A stretch of 10,626 nucleotides of DNA from an uncultured Campylobacter sp. (GTDB lineage: Bacteria; Campylobacterota; Campylobacteria; Campylobacterales; Campylobacteraceae), in NCBI RefSeq assembly GCF_938017615.1, contig NZ_CALIJA010000092.1, forward strand, positions 1-10,626, read 5' to 3'. Below, one piece after another: positions 1 to 7,585 of this stretch. Position 1 is the stretch's first letter. Every line of letters begins with the position of its first letter. Both the position numbers and the translations under genes were made by a program. Under the pieces are notes generated by a model, which was not told the DNA's origin, ran no database searches, and saw only the letters and a list, made by a program, of their open reading frames with translations.

Positions 1-74
1 TTTTGCCTCGCTTTACCGATAATTTAAGTTAAGCTTGTAAAATCGCGCTCTAAAATCATATCAAAGGCTCTTTT
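1..74. other. Leader upstream of the M23 peptidase gene
   Basis: All three forward frames contain stops here (at 20-22, 25-27 and 30-32), so any upstream plus-strand gene ends by about position 32 or earlier. In C. jejuni the neighbour on this side is, as I recall, tyrA, but the visible piece is too short to confirm it. A weak -10-like TAAAAT preceded by TG lies at 38-43, and the ribosome binding site AAAGG of the next gene is at 63-67. Confidence 0.3.
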
Positions 75-1454
75 ATGCGTAGAAATGGCAATGGAACGAA
101 GCTTAAAATTTTAATATCCCTTATTATAATATGCGCTTTGGTTTATGGAATTTTTAGAATTTTTACCTCGCCGAAATTTGAAAAAAATCCTCCGCAAATT
201 GCGCTGGAAAATGAAATTTATTGGAATTTAACCTCGCCTTTAAAGATTAAAATTTCAGACGATACCGGCATTAAGCTCGTTCGCGTTAATTTAAACGACG
301 GAGCCAGCACGATACCGCTACTAAATGAGGAGCTGAATGTTCCGCAAACGACGCTAGAGCTTGCCGTGCAATTTCCTAAAAATTTGATGCTTAATAAAGA
401 TAAAAACTACAAGCTCGAGGTTTTTGCAAACGACATTAGCTCGTGGAATTTTGCGCAAGGAAATAAGAGCGTAAAAACGGCAAATATAATAATAGACGAC
501 AAAAAGCCCGTCATAAATATCATCAATCAATCCTATAAAATCACTAAAGGCGGTAGCGCTGTAGTCGTATTCTCAGCTAAAGATGAGCGCCTAAGCGAAG
601 TCTATGTCAAAACCAACTATGGCAAAATTTTTAAAGCAATTCCTTTTGTAAAAGAGGGCTATTATGCGTCTCTCGTAGCGTGGCCTGCAAATTTAGAGGA
701 ATTTCGCGCAGAAGCGGTCGCCACTGATCGTGCAGGCAACGAAAGCATTTCGCAGATCAAATATTTTTATCAGGATAAAAAATATAAAGTCTCTACTATC
801 AAGCTAAATCCGGGCTTCATTAACGGCAAAGTAAGTGATTTGGCTAGCCAATACGCGCAGAATTTTAACTCGATGAGCGATTTGGAGAAATTTAAATTCG
901 TAAACGAAACTCTGCGTAAGAAAAACGGAGATGATCTGCACGCTGCTACTAGCGCGGTGCACGAGGATAAAATAAATGGATTTGAGCTAAAGCCTTTTTA
1001 TCCGCTTGCTAAAGGCGCAGCGGTAGCAAGTTTTGCCGATCATCGGATATTTTTTATGAACGACGAACAAGTAAGCGAGTCATGGCATATGGGGCTTGAT
1101 CTAGCAAGCGTTGCAAACGCCGATATCAAAGAGAGCAACTACGGCAAGGTAGTTTTTGCGCAGGAAAACGGAATTTTCGGATTAAATTTAGGAATTTACT
1201 ACGGCTTCGGCTTATACGGCATATACGGACACTGCTCGGCGACGCAGTTAAGCGTCGGCAGCGACGTAAAGCCGGGCGATATTCTAGCACAGACGGGCTC
1301 AAGCGGCTTTGCTTTCGGAGATCATCTGCATTTTGGCATCGTAGTTCAGGGTGTGGACGTAAGACCCGAGGAGTGGATGGACCCTAAGTGGATGAAAGAT
1401 AACATTACCGATGTCTTAGAATCGTCCAAAAAAGTAATAGAAAAAGGTAAGTAA
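75..1454 (+). CDS. Membrane-anchored M23 family zinc metallopeptidase (peptidoglycan endopeptidase)
   Basis: 459 residues. A short basic N-terminus is followed by one hydrophobic segment (about residues 12-30), so the protein is probably anchored in the inner membrane with the rest in the periplasm. Residues about 40-235 look like two Ig-like beta domains; the DDKKPVINI linker near residue 145 is typical of such joins. The C-terminal domain is a lysostaphin-type M23 peptidase with all expected residues: H338 and D342 (HxxxD) and H419 of the H417-L-H419 motif as zinc ligands, with H386 (in YGHC) and H417 as the other active-site histidines. The family cuts peptide cross-links in peptidoglycan, and in Helicobacter and Campylobacter such enzymes shape the curved cell; which cross-link this one cuts cannot be told. 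AAAGG at 63-67 supports the ATG at 75. The stop is only 14 bases before the lpxC promoter box. Confidence 0.9.
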   Translation: MRRNGNGTKLKILISLIIICALVYGIFRIFTSPKFEKNPPQIALENEIYWNLTSPLKIKISDDTGIKLVRVNLNDGASTIPLLNEELNVPQTTLELAVQFPKNLMLNKDKNYKLEVFANDISSWNFAQGNKSVKTANIIIDDKKPVINIINQSYKITKGGSAVVVFSAKDERLSEVYVKTNYGKIFKAIPFVKEGYYASLVAWPANLEEFRAEAVATDRAGNESISQIKYFYQDKKYKVSTIKLNPGFINGKVSDLASQYAQNFNSMSDLEKFKFVNETLRKKNGDDLHAATSAVHEDKINGFELKPFYPLAKGAAVASFADHRIFFMNDEQVSESWHMGLDLASVANADIKESNYGKVVFAQENGIFGLNLGIYYGFGLYGIYGHCSATQLSVGSDVKPGDILAQTGSSGFAFGDHLHFGIVVQGVDVRPEEWMDPKWMKDNITDVLESSKKVIEKGK

Positions 1455-1468
1455 ATTTTAAAATTTTC

Positions 1469-1474
1469 GCTATA
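1469..1474 (+). promoter_or_regulatory. -10 box (TATAAT) of the lpxC promoter
   Basis: A perfect TATAAT follows the T-rich stretch AAATTTTAAAATTTTCGC, as is usual for Campylobacter sigma-70 promoters, which often lack a conserved -35. Transcription would start near 1480-1482, about 25 bases before the lpxC ATG at 1505. An in-frame ATG at 1475 directly abuts this box and would lie upstream of the predicted transcript start, so it is unlikely to be the translation start. Confidence 0.65.
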
Positions 1475-1504
1475 ATGCGCGGGTTAATGAAAACGAGGAT
1501 AGAA

Positions 1505-2389
1505 ATGAGACAGACAACGATAGCTAAGAAAGTCCATAACGTCGGCATCGGGCTACACAAAGGTGAGCCTATCAGGCTTACGTTAGAGCCTTTAGAGGCA
1601 GGCAGTGGAATCGTATTTTATAGAAGTGATCTTGGCGTTAGTTTTAAAGCCGAGCCGAAAAACGTCGTAAATACGCAGATGGCGACCGTCGTAGGAAATG
1701 AGAAGGGCTATATATCAACAATAGAGCATCTAATGAGCGCCATTAATGCCTATGGTATCGATAATATCCGTATCATCGTCGACGCTAATGAAATTCCTGT
1801 GATGGACGGAAGTTCGGCGAGCTTTTGTATGCTTTTGGACGAAGCAGGAGTAAGAGAGCTTGACGCGAATAAAAAAGCTCTCATCATCAAGCGAGCTGTG
1901 GAGATTCGCGAGGGAGATAAGCTCGTGCGCTTAAGCCCTAGTAAGAGTCCGAAATTTGATTATACGATTAAATTTAGCCATCCGCTCATCGGCACTCAGC
2001 ACCATGTTTTTGAATTTAGCAAAAAAGCCTATCTTAAAGAAATTTCGCGGGCGCGCACGTTTGGATTTTTAAAAGACGTGCAAGCGCTTCGCTCCATGGG
2101 GTTAGCTCTAGGCGGCAGCTTAGAAAATGCCGTCGTAATCGATGAGAACAAAATTTTAAATCCAGAGGGTTTGCGTTTTGAAAACGAGTTCGTCCGCCAT
2201 AAAATTTTAGATGCGATCGGCGATCTTGCGCTCGTAGGTGCTCCGATTTTGGGCGATTATACAGCGTTTGCGGGAAGCCACGATCTAAATCATAAACTAA
2301 CTTTATCAGTTTTAGCCGATGCTAAAAATTTCGAGCTAGTAGATCTTACCGCCGAGGTTGTGCGCGAATATCAAAAAGTCTTTGCTTAA
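1505..2389 (+). CDS. lpxC: UDP-3-O-acyl-N-acetylglucosamine deacetylase LpxC
   Basis: LpxC removes the acetyl group from UDP-3-O-acyl-GlcNAc, the first committed step of lipid A synthesis, in the cytoplasm. The 294-residue protein carries the expected zinc site: H75 in the STIEHL motif, and H232 and D236 in HKILDAIGDL. H259 in GSHDLNH corresponds to the catalytic histidine of the E. coli enzyme (H265), and VMDGSS is also present. The length equals that of C. jejuni LpxC as I remember it. The start at 1505 is chosen because GAGG at 1495-1498 lies six bases upstream and the protein then begins MRQTTIAKKV, as in relatives. A longer frame from 1475 would begin right at the -10 box. The gene is followed after 24 bases by tsaB in the same frame. 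Confidence 0.95.
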   Translation: MRQTTIAKKVHNVGIGLHKGEPIRLTLEPLEAGSGIVFYRSDLGVSFKAEPKNVVNTQMATVVGNEKGYISTIEHLMSAINAYGIDNIRIIVDANEIPVMDGSSASFCMLLDEAGVRELDANKKALIIKRAVEIREGDKLVRLSPSKSPKFDYTIKFSHPLIGTQHHVFEFSKKAYLKEISRARTFGFLKDVQALRSMGLALGGSLENAVVIDENKILNPEGLRFENEFVRHKILDAIGDLALVGAPILGDYTAFAGSHDLNHKLTLSVLADAKNFELVDLTAEVVREYQKVFA

Positions 2390-2404
2390 GGCTGCAAAAT
2401 CAAA

Positions 2405-2408
2405 GAGG
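2405..2408 (+). promoter_or_regulatory. Ribosome binding site (GAGG) deciding the tsaB start
   Basis: GAGG sits 15 bases after the lpxC stop. Counting five bases downstream gives ATT at 2414, the best-placed in-frame start candidate for tsaB. A TTG directly after the GAGG (2409) is in another frame and meets a stop after three codons. Confidence 0.45.
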
Positions 2409-2413
2409 TTGAA

Positions 2414-2851
2414 ATTCTAATTGCTGCTCTTAGCGCTCCATGCTTACTCGGCGTTTATGAAAACGGCGCTAAGATAGCGGAATTTGCAAGCGCCAAAGAC
2501 GAAAAAGCCGATAACTTCCTGATCGCTAAATTTAGCGAGATTTTAAAAGATTACAAAATCAAAGATCTCATCTACGCAAATACTCCCGGCAGCTTCATGG
2601 GTATGAAGGTAAGCTACGTGATATTGCGCACGCTTAGCATCGCCCTTGATGTGCCGCTGTACGCGATCAGCGGCTTTGAGCTAAGCGGCTTCGGGCCGAT
2701 CAGAGCGAATAAAAACTTCAGCTACGTTTACGATCGCGGCGAAATCAAAATGAAAAAATGCGCCCCCGCCGCACTATCTTTGCCGCAGGATTTATCGGTT
2801 TTAAATAAAAGCGATGATATACTTCCAAATTACATCATAGAAGCGGTTTAG
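2414..2851 (+). CDS. tsaB: Short TsaB-like protein (tRNA t6A37 threonylcarbamoyltransferase complex subunit)
   Basis: About 145 residues if it starts at ATT 2414. The N-terminus LIAALSAPCLLGVYENG matches the first beta hairpin of the ASKHA fold, and YANTPGSFMGMKVSY (from residue 54) matches the signature usually written GPGSFTGxR in TsaB (YeaZ). The homology clearly starts well upstream of the first in-frame ATG (2597), so the gene must begin near 2400-2420. TsaB partners TsaD and TsaE to make N6-threonylcarbamoyladenosine at tRNA position 37. It is much shorter than E. coli TsaB (about 230 residues): the second domain is largely missing, which I believe is normal in Campylobacter. No ATG, GTG or TTG occurs in frame between the lpxC stop and 2597, so the start is non-standard or a base has been lost. 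The stop overlaps the thrB ribosome binding site. Confidence 0.75.
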   Translation: MLIAALSAPCLLGVYENGAKIAEFASAKDEKADNFLIAKFSEILKDYKIKDLIYANTPGSFMGMKVSYVILRTLSIALDVPLYAISGFELSGFGPIRANKNFSYVYDRGEIKMKKCAPAALSLPQDLSVLNKSDDILPNYIIEAV

Positions 2852-2859
2852 GAGAGAGC

Positions 2860-3741
2860 TTGATTATAAGAATTCCTGCGACGAGCGCAAATTTAGGCCC
2901 CGGTTTCGACGCGCTCGGCCTTAGCCTAGGGCTATTTAACGAAGTAGAAATTACCGAGCAGAAGTTTTTTTGCGTATCGCTTAGCGGTGAGGGCAGCGAC
3001 AGAGCGTGGCTTAAGAAGGGCAACGCTTTTTTGAATATTTTCAATGAAATTTACAGAAAACTAGGCGGCGGGCAAGAGATAAATTTTAAATTTGCTTTTC
3101 ACAACAACATCCCGTTTTCGCGTGGGCTGGGCAGCAGCTCGGCCGTGATCGTAGGCGCCATCGCAAGCGCTTATAAAATTTGCGGGTTTGAGATCGATCG
3201 CGCTAAAATTTTAAACACGGCGCTAGAATATGAAAACCACCCGGATAATATCGCGCCCGCAACGCTCGGCGGCTTTGTCAGCAGCGTCGTGGACGGCAAG
3301 ACGGTTCGCACGCAAAAATGCGAAATTTCGCAAGACCTGCAAGCCGTCGTCGTCATCCCTGATACGCCGATGTCTACGAGCGAATCTCGCGGCAAGCTGC
3401 CTAAGAGCTTTTCGATCAAAGATTGCGTTAGCAACCTCTCGCACGCGGCATTTCTGACCGCTTGCTTTATGCGGCGCGACTACGACAGCTTGCGCTACGC
3501 CTGTATCGACAAGATGCATGAGCAGGTGCGTATGGGCGTGCTTCCACAGCTTTTTAAGCTGCGCGAGATCGCCTATGATAACGGCGCGCTTATGAGCTCG
3601 CTCTCGGGCAGCGGCTCAAGCTTTTTAAATTTAGCCTACAGATCCGACGCTGCGAAGCTTAAAGACTGCCTTAGCGAAAATTTTAAAAACTTCCGCGTCG
3701 AAATTTTAGAGATCGACAACGGCGGCTTTAATATTGACTAA
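2860..3741 (+). CDS. thrB: Homoserine kinase ThrB (GHMP kinase)
   Basis: ThrB phosphorylates homoserine with ATP, the step before threonine synthase. The 293-residue protein has the three GHMP family motifs: an N-terminal PATSANLGPGFDALGLSL, the phosphate-binding glycine/serine loop PFSRGLGSSSA at residues 85-95, and a C-terminal SLSGSGSS. The length is nearly that of C. jejuni ThrB as I recall it. The start is TTG at 2860: GGAG at 2851-2854 lies five bases upstream and residues 2-12 already align with the family. The gene begins eight bases after the tsaB stop, so the two are probably co-transcribed and translationally coupled. A tRNA-modification gene next to threonine synthesis may matter because t6A is made from threonine, but this is inference. 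Confidence 0.95.
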   Translation: MIIRIPATSANLGPGFDALGLSLGLFNEVEITEQKFFCVSLSGEGSDRAWLKKGNAFLNIFNEIYRKLGGGQEINFKFAFHNNIPFSRGLGSSSAVIVGAIASAYKICGFEIDRAKILNTALEYENHPDNIAPATLGGFVSSVVDGKTVRTQKCEISQDLQAVVVIPDTPMSTSESRGKLPKSFSIKDCVSNLSHAAFLTACFMRRDYDSLRYACIDKMHEQVRMGVLPQLFKLREIAYDNGALMSSLSGSGSSFLNLAYRSDAAKLKDCLSENFKNFRVEILEIDNGGFNID

Positions 3742-3753
3742 GAAAAATAAAGA

Positions 3754-3759
3754 TATAAT
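3754..3759 (+). promoter_or_regulatory. -10-like box (TATAAT) just before ylxR
   Basis: A perfect TATAAT in an A-rich stretch after the thrB stop, ending only three bases before the ylxR ATG at 3763. If used, transcription would start at about 3763-3767, at or just inside ylxR. The message would then be leaderless for ylxR, or would serve mainly infB, which has its own strong ribosome binding site. Confidence 0.45.
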
Positions 3760-3762
3760 CGC

Positions 3763-3990
3763 ATGAGCGAACCGATTAGGATGTGCGTTATTTGCAAGGG
3801 GCGCTTCGCCAAGCGCGAACTCCACGCCTTTTTGCAAAATTTTAAAAATATAAGCTCAAACAGACAATTTTATATTTGCGACGGTTGCATAAATCAAAAA
3901 GAGAAAATTTCAAAATATCTATCTAAATTTGCGTCTAGCGCAGATTTGGGACATATCAAGGAGAGGGTTTTAAATGGGTGTTCTGATTAA
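3763..3990 (+). CDS. YlxR/DUF448 family RNA-binding protein
   Basis: 75 residues. The opening RMCVICKGRFAKREL is the family signature, and a second pair of cysteines follows in YICDGC; C8, C11, C39 and C42 could bind zinc. This family sits almost always between nusA and infB in bacteria; in Bacillus subtilis the member YlxR (RnpM) has been linked to RNase P and to gene regulation. Its exact job in Campylobacter is not known to me. The 3' end overlaps infB by 17 bases in another frame, implying coupled translation. The ribosome binding site is weak (only A-rich sequence, with a TATAAT directly upstream), so translation may depend on a leaderless message or on read-through from thrB. Confidence 0.85.
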   Translation: MSEPIRMCVICKGRFAKRELHAFLQNFKNISSNRQFYICDGCINQKEKISKYLSKFASSADLGHIKERVLNGCSD

Positions 3991-6682
3991 AGATATCGCG
4001 GACGAGCTTGGATACGCAAGCAAAGAGATAATCGAAAAAGCGCAGGAGATGGGTTTTAAAAAGGTAAAAACCGCGTCGAATAAAGTAAGCGAGGAAGAGG
4101 CTGCCGCTATTTACGATTATATCCAGACGGGAATTTTGCCGGGGAAAAAGTCAAAGCCCGCAAAGAAAAGCTCCGAAAAAGCGCAAGAAGATGAGAATAA
4201 GCCCGCTAAAAAACAGAGCGAAACTAAAAAAACCGCTAAAAAAGAGAGCCCTAAAAAGGCGGAAAGCTTAAAAGCTTCCGAATCCAAAGAGTCCTCGCAG
4301 ATCGCCAAAGAGCCTAGCAACGAAAAAGCGCGTACGCAAGAGCCCGAGGTAAAAACCGAAAAATCTCAAAATCAAAAAGAAGAAATTTTCTCCGCCCCGC
4401 AGGATAAAGAGGAGAAGCAAAACGCCGCCTCAAAGCCCGCTCCGGTGCAGATAAACAGCGGCGATAGCATTGCTAGCGAGAGCTTGCAAAAGCGCCGCGG
4501 CTTAGTCATCGTAAAAAAGAAAAAGGAAGTTCAAGCCCCGGCGGCACAAGATAGAACCGAGCCTAGGCGCGAAAAGATAAGTGCGAGCCTAGAGGCGATC
4601 TTCTCAAACGCTGAACTAAATTTGAAAAAGAAAAAGGTCGAAAAGAAAAAAGCCCCCGCGGCTAAAAAAGAGGACGCCCTTAAAATCGACATCATTCCTG
4701 ATCACGAAATGGCCGATATCGTCATTGAGGACGAAGACGTCGTGGTAATGCCCGATTTCACCGTCAAACCAATTCAGACCGAAAACCGCACCAAAAGTAA
4801 AAACCAACCTAATATTTATCGCGCCTCGCAGAATCAAATTTTTAGTAGCGAAGGCAGCATAAGTCGCGGCGGTCGCAAAAAGCATAAAAAAGCCCCTCGC
4901 GAGCAGGGTAGCGAAATCGTAAGCTCTGTAAATATCCCAAAAGAGATCCGCGTCTATGAGTTCGCCGATAAGATCAAAAAGCAGCCTAGCGAGATCATCG
5001 GCAAGTTATTTGCGCTCGGGATGATGACGACGAAAAACGACTTTTTGGACGAGGACGCGATAGAAATTTTAGCAAGCGAATTCGGTATCGAAGTAAATAT
5101 CATCGATGAGGCGCAGGAGTTTGATTACATCAAAGCTTACGAGGATAGCGAAGGCGAAGAAAATTTAATCGCTAGAGCGCCTGTCATTACCATAATGGGA
5201 CACGTTGATCACGGCAAAACGAGCCTGCTCGATTATATCCGAAACTCTCGCGTAGCAAGCGGTGAAGCGGGCGGCATCACGCAGCACGTAGGCGCGTATA
5301 TGGTCGAGAAAAACGGCAGGAAGATCACCTTCATAGACACTCCGGGCCACGAGGCCTTTACTTCGATGCGCGCGCGCGGAGCCGAGGTCACCGATATCGT
5401 AATCATCGTAGTGGCCGCAGACGACGGCGTCAAGCCTCAGACCAAGGAGGCTATAGCGCACGCCAAGGCCGCAAACGTTCCGATCATCATCGCGATAAAT
5501 AAAATGGACAAGCCTAATGCTAATCCCGATCTCGTAAAAACTGGGCTTGCAGAGCTTGATATAATGCCTACCGAGTGGGGCGGTAGCTACGAGTTCGTGC
5601 CGATCTCCGCAAAGACGGGCGAGGGAATTGAAAATTTATTAGAGATCGTGCTTTTGCAGGCCGATCTTTTGGAGCTAAAAGCAGATCCTAGCAAGCAAGC
5701 TAAGGCAACCATCATCGAAAGCTCCCTTCAAAAGGGGCGCGGCGCGGTTGCTACTGTCATCGTGCAAAACGGCACTCTACACGTCGGAGACACCGTCGTA
5801 GCTGGTATCGCATACGGCAAGGTGCGTGCGCTTAGCGACGATAAGGGCAGGGCGCTAAAGCAAATTTTACCGGGCGAATGCGGCGTTATCATAGGCCTTA
5901 GCGAGGTTCCGGGCGCCGGCGAGACACTAATTGGCGTTTCAAGCGATAAGGAAGCGCGCGAGTATGCGAGTAAAATTTACGAGCATCAGCGCCAAAAAGA
6001 GCTTAGCAAATCGACCAAGGTCACCATCGACGAGCTAAGCGCCAAGATCGCCGAAGGCTCGCTAAAAAGCCTACCCGTGATCGTCAAGGCCGACGTCGCG
6101 GGCTCGTTGGAAGCTATCAAAGCAAGCCTTGAGAAGCTTCGCAACGACGAGGTCAAGGTCGATATCATCCACAGCGGCATCGGCGGTATCACGCAAAACG
6201 ACATCGCCTTAGCAAGCGCCAGCGAAAACTGCGTGATCTTGGGCTTCAACGTCCGTCCTACGGGCGAGATCAAAGAGCTTGCCAAGGAGCGCGGCGCGCA
6301 GATTAAGACCTACAACGTCATCTACAATCTAATCGATGATATCAAGGCGCTTTTGGGCGGTCTTATGAGCCCGATCATCAGCGAGGAGGCCTTGGGCCAA
6401 GCCGAGATCAGGCAGGTCATCAACGTGCCTAAGATCGGGCAGATCGCGGGCTGTATGGTTACCGACGGGCTCATCGCTCGCGGCGCGAAGATCCGCGTCA
6501 TCAGAGAGGGCGTCATCGTTTTCGAGGGCAACGTCAGCTCGCTCAAGCGCTTCAAAGACGACGCCAAGGAAGTCGCCAAAGGCTTCGAGTGCGGCGTAGG
6601 TATCGAGGGCTACGACGATATGCGCGTGGGCGATTTTATCGAAAGCTACAAGCAAAAAGAGGAGCAGGCTACGATTGATTAA
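3974..6682 (+). CDS. infB: Translation initiation factor IF-2
   Basis: IF-2 is the GTPase that brings formyl-Met-tRNA to the 30S subunit and promotes subunit joining. The 902-residue protein has a small N-terminal helical domain (about 1-50: VLIKDIADELGYASKEI), a long K/E/A/P/S-rich linker (about 55-300), a second IF2-N domain (about 315-365) and the GTPase core. The G motifs are intact: GHVDHGKT at 409-416, GGITQHVGAY after it, DTPGH at 455-459, NKMD at 509-512 and SAK at 545-547. Domains II, III and the fMet-tRNA-binding C-terminal barrel follow. The length is close to E. coli IF-2 (890). A strong ribosome binding site AAGGAGAGG (3958-3966) lies inside ylxR. The linker is AT-richer than the GTPase part. 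Unlike C. jejuni as I recall it, rbfA does not follow directly. Confidence 0.98.
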   Translation: MGVLIKDIADELGYASKEIIEKAQEMGFKKVKTASNKVSEEEAAAIYDYIQTGILPGKKSKPAKKSSEKAQEDENKPAKKQSETKKTAKKESPKKAESLKASESKESSQIAKEPSNEKARTQEPEVKTEKSQNQKEEIFSAPQDKEEKQNAASKPAPVQINSGDSIASESLQKRRGLVIVKKKKEVQAPAAQDRTEPRREKISASLEAIFSNAELNLKKKKVEKKKAPAAKKEDALKIDIIPDHEMADIVIEDEDVVVMPDFTVKPIQTENRTKSKNQPNIYRASQNQIFSSEGSISRGGRKKHKKAPREQGSEIVSSVNIPKEIRVYEFADKIKKQPSEIIGKLFALGMMTTKNDFLDEDAIEILASEFGIEVNIIDEAQEFDYIKAYEDSEGEENLIARAPVITIMGHVDHGKTSLLDYIRNSRVASGEAGGITQHVGAYMVEKNGRKITFIDTPGHEAFTSMRARGAEVTDIVIIVVAADDGVKPQTKEAIAHAKAANVPIIIAINKMDKPNANPDLVKTGLAELDIMPTEWGGSYEFVPISAKTGEGIENLLEIVLLQADLLELKADPSKQAKATIIESSLQKGRGAVATVIVQNGTLHVGDTVVAGIAYGKVRALSDDKGRALKQILPGECGVIIGLSEVPGAGETLIGVSSDKEAREYASKIYEHQRQKELSKSTKVTIDELSAKIAEGSLKSLPVIVKADVAGSLEAIKASLEKLRNDEVKVDIIHSGIGGITQNDIALASASENCVILGFNVRPTGEIKELAKERGAQIKTYNVIYNLIDDIKALLGGLMSPIISEEALGQAEIRQVINVPKIGQIAGCMVTDGLIARGAKIRVIREGVIVFEGNVSSLKRFKDDAKEVAKGFECGVGIEGYDDMRVGDFIESYKQKEEQATID

Positions 6683-6708
6683 TGCTCGCGGAATTCCGCG
6701 CGGGCATT
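6681..6708 (+). terminator. Hairpin at the infB stop codon, possible terminator
   Basis: The core CGCGG-AATT-CCGCG is a perfect inverted repeat. With a two-base bulge on the 3' side, the outer AATGCT also pairs with GGCATT. The hairpin overlaps the last two bases of the infB stop. There is no clear run of T after it (CGCTTCGTTTGC), so it could also protect the 3' end of the message or only slow transcription. Confidence 0.35.
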
Positions 6709-6733
6709 CGCTTCGTTTGCACGGCTTGCGGCT

Positions 6734-7059
6734 AAATTTTAAGCCTCGATCGCGCCTTGAAATTTTATGCTCGCAGAATTTGGGCGTGAAATTTCGCCTT
6801 TTAAATTTAGCAGCGGAATGCGCGAGCAAGGCTTTAAATTTTGTCGGTTTCTGCGCGAGGCTTTGCCTTATAGCTTCAGTTTTGAAATTTTAATGTTTAG
6901 ACTTTTTTGCGACGCGACTTTGCGATCAAATTTTAAATTTACGCTGCTTGCAGGTTACGAATTTTCCGCGCGACTTAAATTTTAAATTTAATTGCAAAGT
7001 TGAAATTTTAAAGCGGCAAAATTTAGATTTCGCGCAACATCGAAGCGTTTTTAAAATTT
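6734..7059. repeat. AAATTT-rich gene-free block after infB
   Basis: Thirteen copies of the palindrome AAATTT occur in 326 bases (starts at 6734, 6760, 6789, 6803, 6836, 6885, 6928, 6935, 6977, 6984, 7003, 7019, 7054), often extended to AAATTTTAAA or TTTAAATTTA. They are separated by short GC-rich pieces such as GCGCGA. All open frames here are short and low in complexity and carry no recognisable protein. The start of the block repeats part of the infB end: ATGCTCGC(G/A)GAATT occurs at 6682-6695 and at 6767-6780. Confidence 0.6.
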
Positions 7060-7585
7060 AAGATAAATTCTAAAGCGACGCAGTGTGGGAAAAATAGCAG
7101 CGCGGCGGGCAGTGCGATTTAAAAATGACGCTGCAACGATGCGAGGTTCTGTAACGGGCGCCAAGACAGTAGCGGATACGGTAAATAGCGACGCAGTAAG
7201 CGAGCGTAGCGCAAAGAGGGTGCCACCGCGCGCTGTATTATTGCGCCGTCAAAACGGCAACGGTATAGCGCCACGGCGAGCAGAATACGGCGTAGAATAG
7301 AACTGTGCCTTACGCGGAAATATTTCTGTTGTAGCGGTGCGGCTATGCGATGAGATTCTGTACGTAAACCATGAAATTCTTGCGCGATCTGCGTTTTAAA
7401 TTTAAGCGCGAAGTGCGCGGGCTAAAATTTAAAAGCAAAATTTCAAAGCCGATATTGCGCCTTTTAAAATTTAAAAGCGAAATTTTAAAAAGTGCGGCGC
7501 CGCTCGCAGTACCTGCGCGCAGCAAACCGCTCGGAATTTAAATGGGCGCTCCGGCGCATCGCAAGCCGCGTCAAATTTAAACAGA
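7060..7585. other. Gene-free stretch, no recognised content
   Basis: No protein or RNA gene is recognised. From about 7080 to 7330 the AAATTT motif disappears and the sequence is rich in short GC-containing words such as GCGACGCAGT and GCGAGCGTAGCG. A GTG-started frame at about 7085-7300 has no ribosome binding site and resembles nothing known. From 7396 to 7585 AAATTT motifs return, mixed with GC-rich pieces. Confidence 0.4.

Noticed and set aside
485..490. TATAAT boxes inside coding sequences (near 125, 485 and 5556)
   Set aside because: They lie within clear genes and no gene start follows at a suitable distance; expected by chance in AT-rich codons.
3230..3457. Overlapping open frames within thrB on both strands
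   Set aside because: They are shadows of the GC-biased thrB codons; ThrB itself is fully conserved through this part.
6329..6829. Minus-strand open frame of 166 codons over the 3' end of infB
   Set aside because: It lies mostly antisense to the conserved C-terminal domain of IF-2 and follows from the codon bias of infB.
7085..7300. Plus-strand open frame of 71 codons with a GTG start
   Set aside because: No ribosome binding site, low-complexity Ala/Arg/Ser-rich product, no family resemblance.
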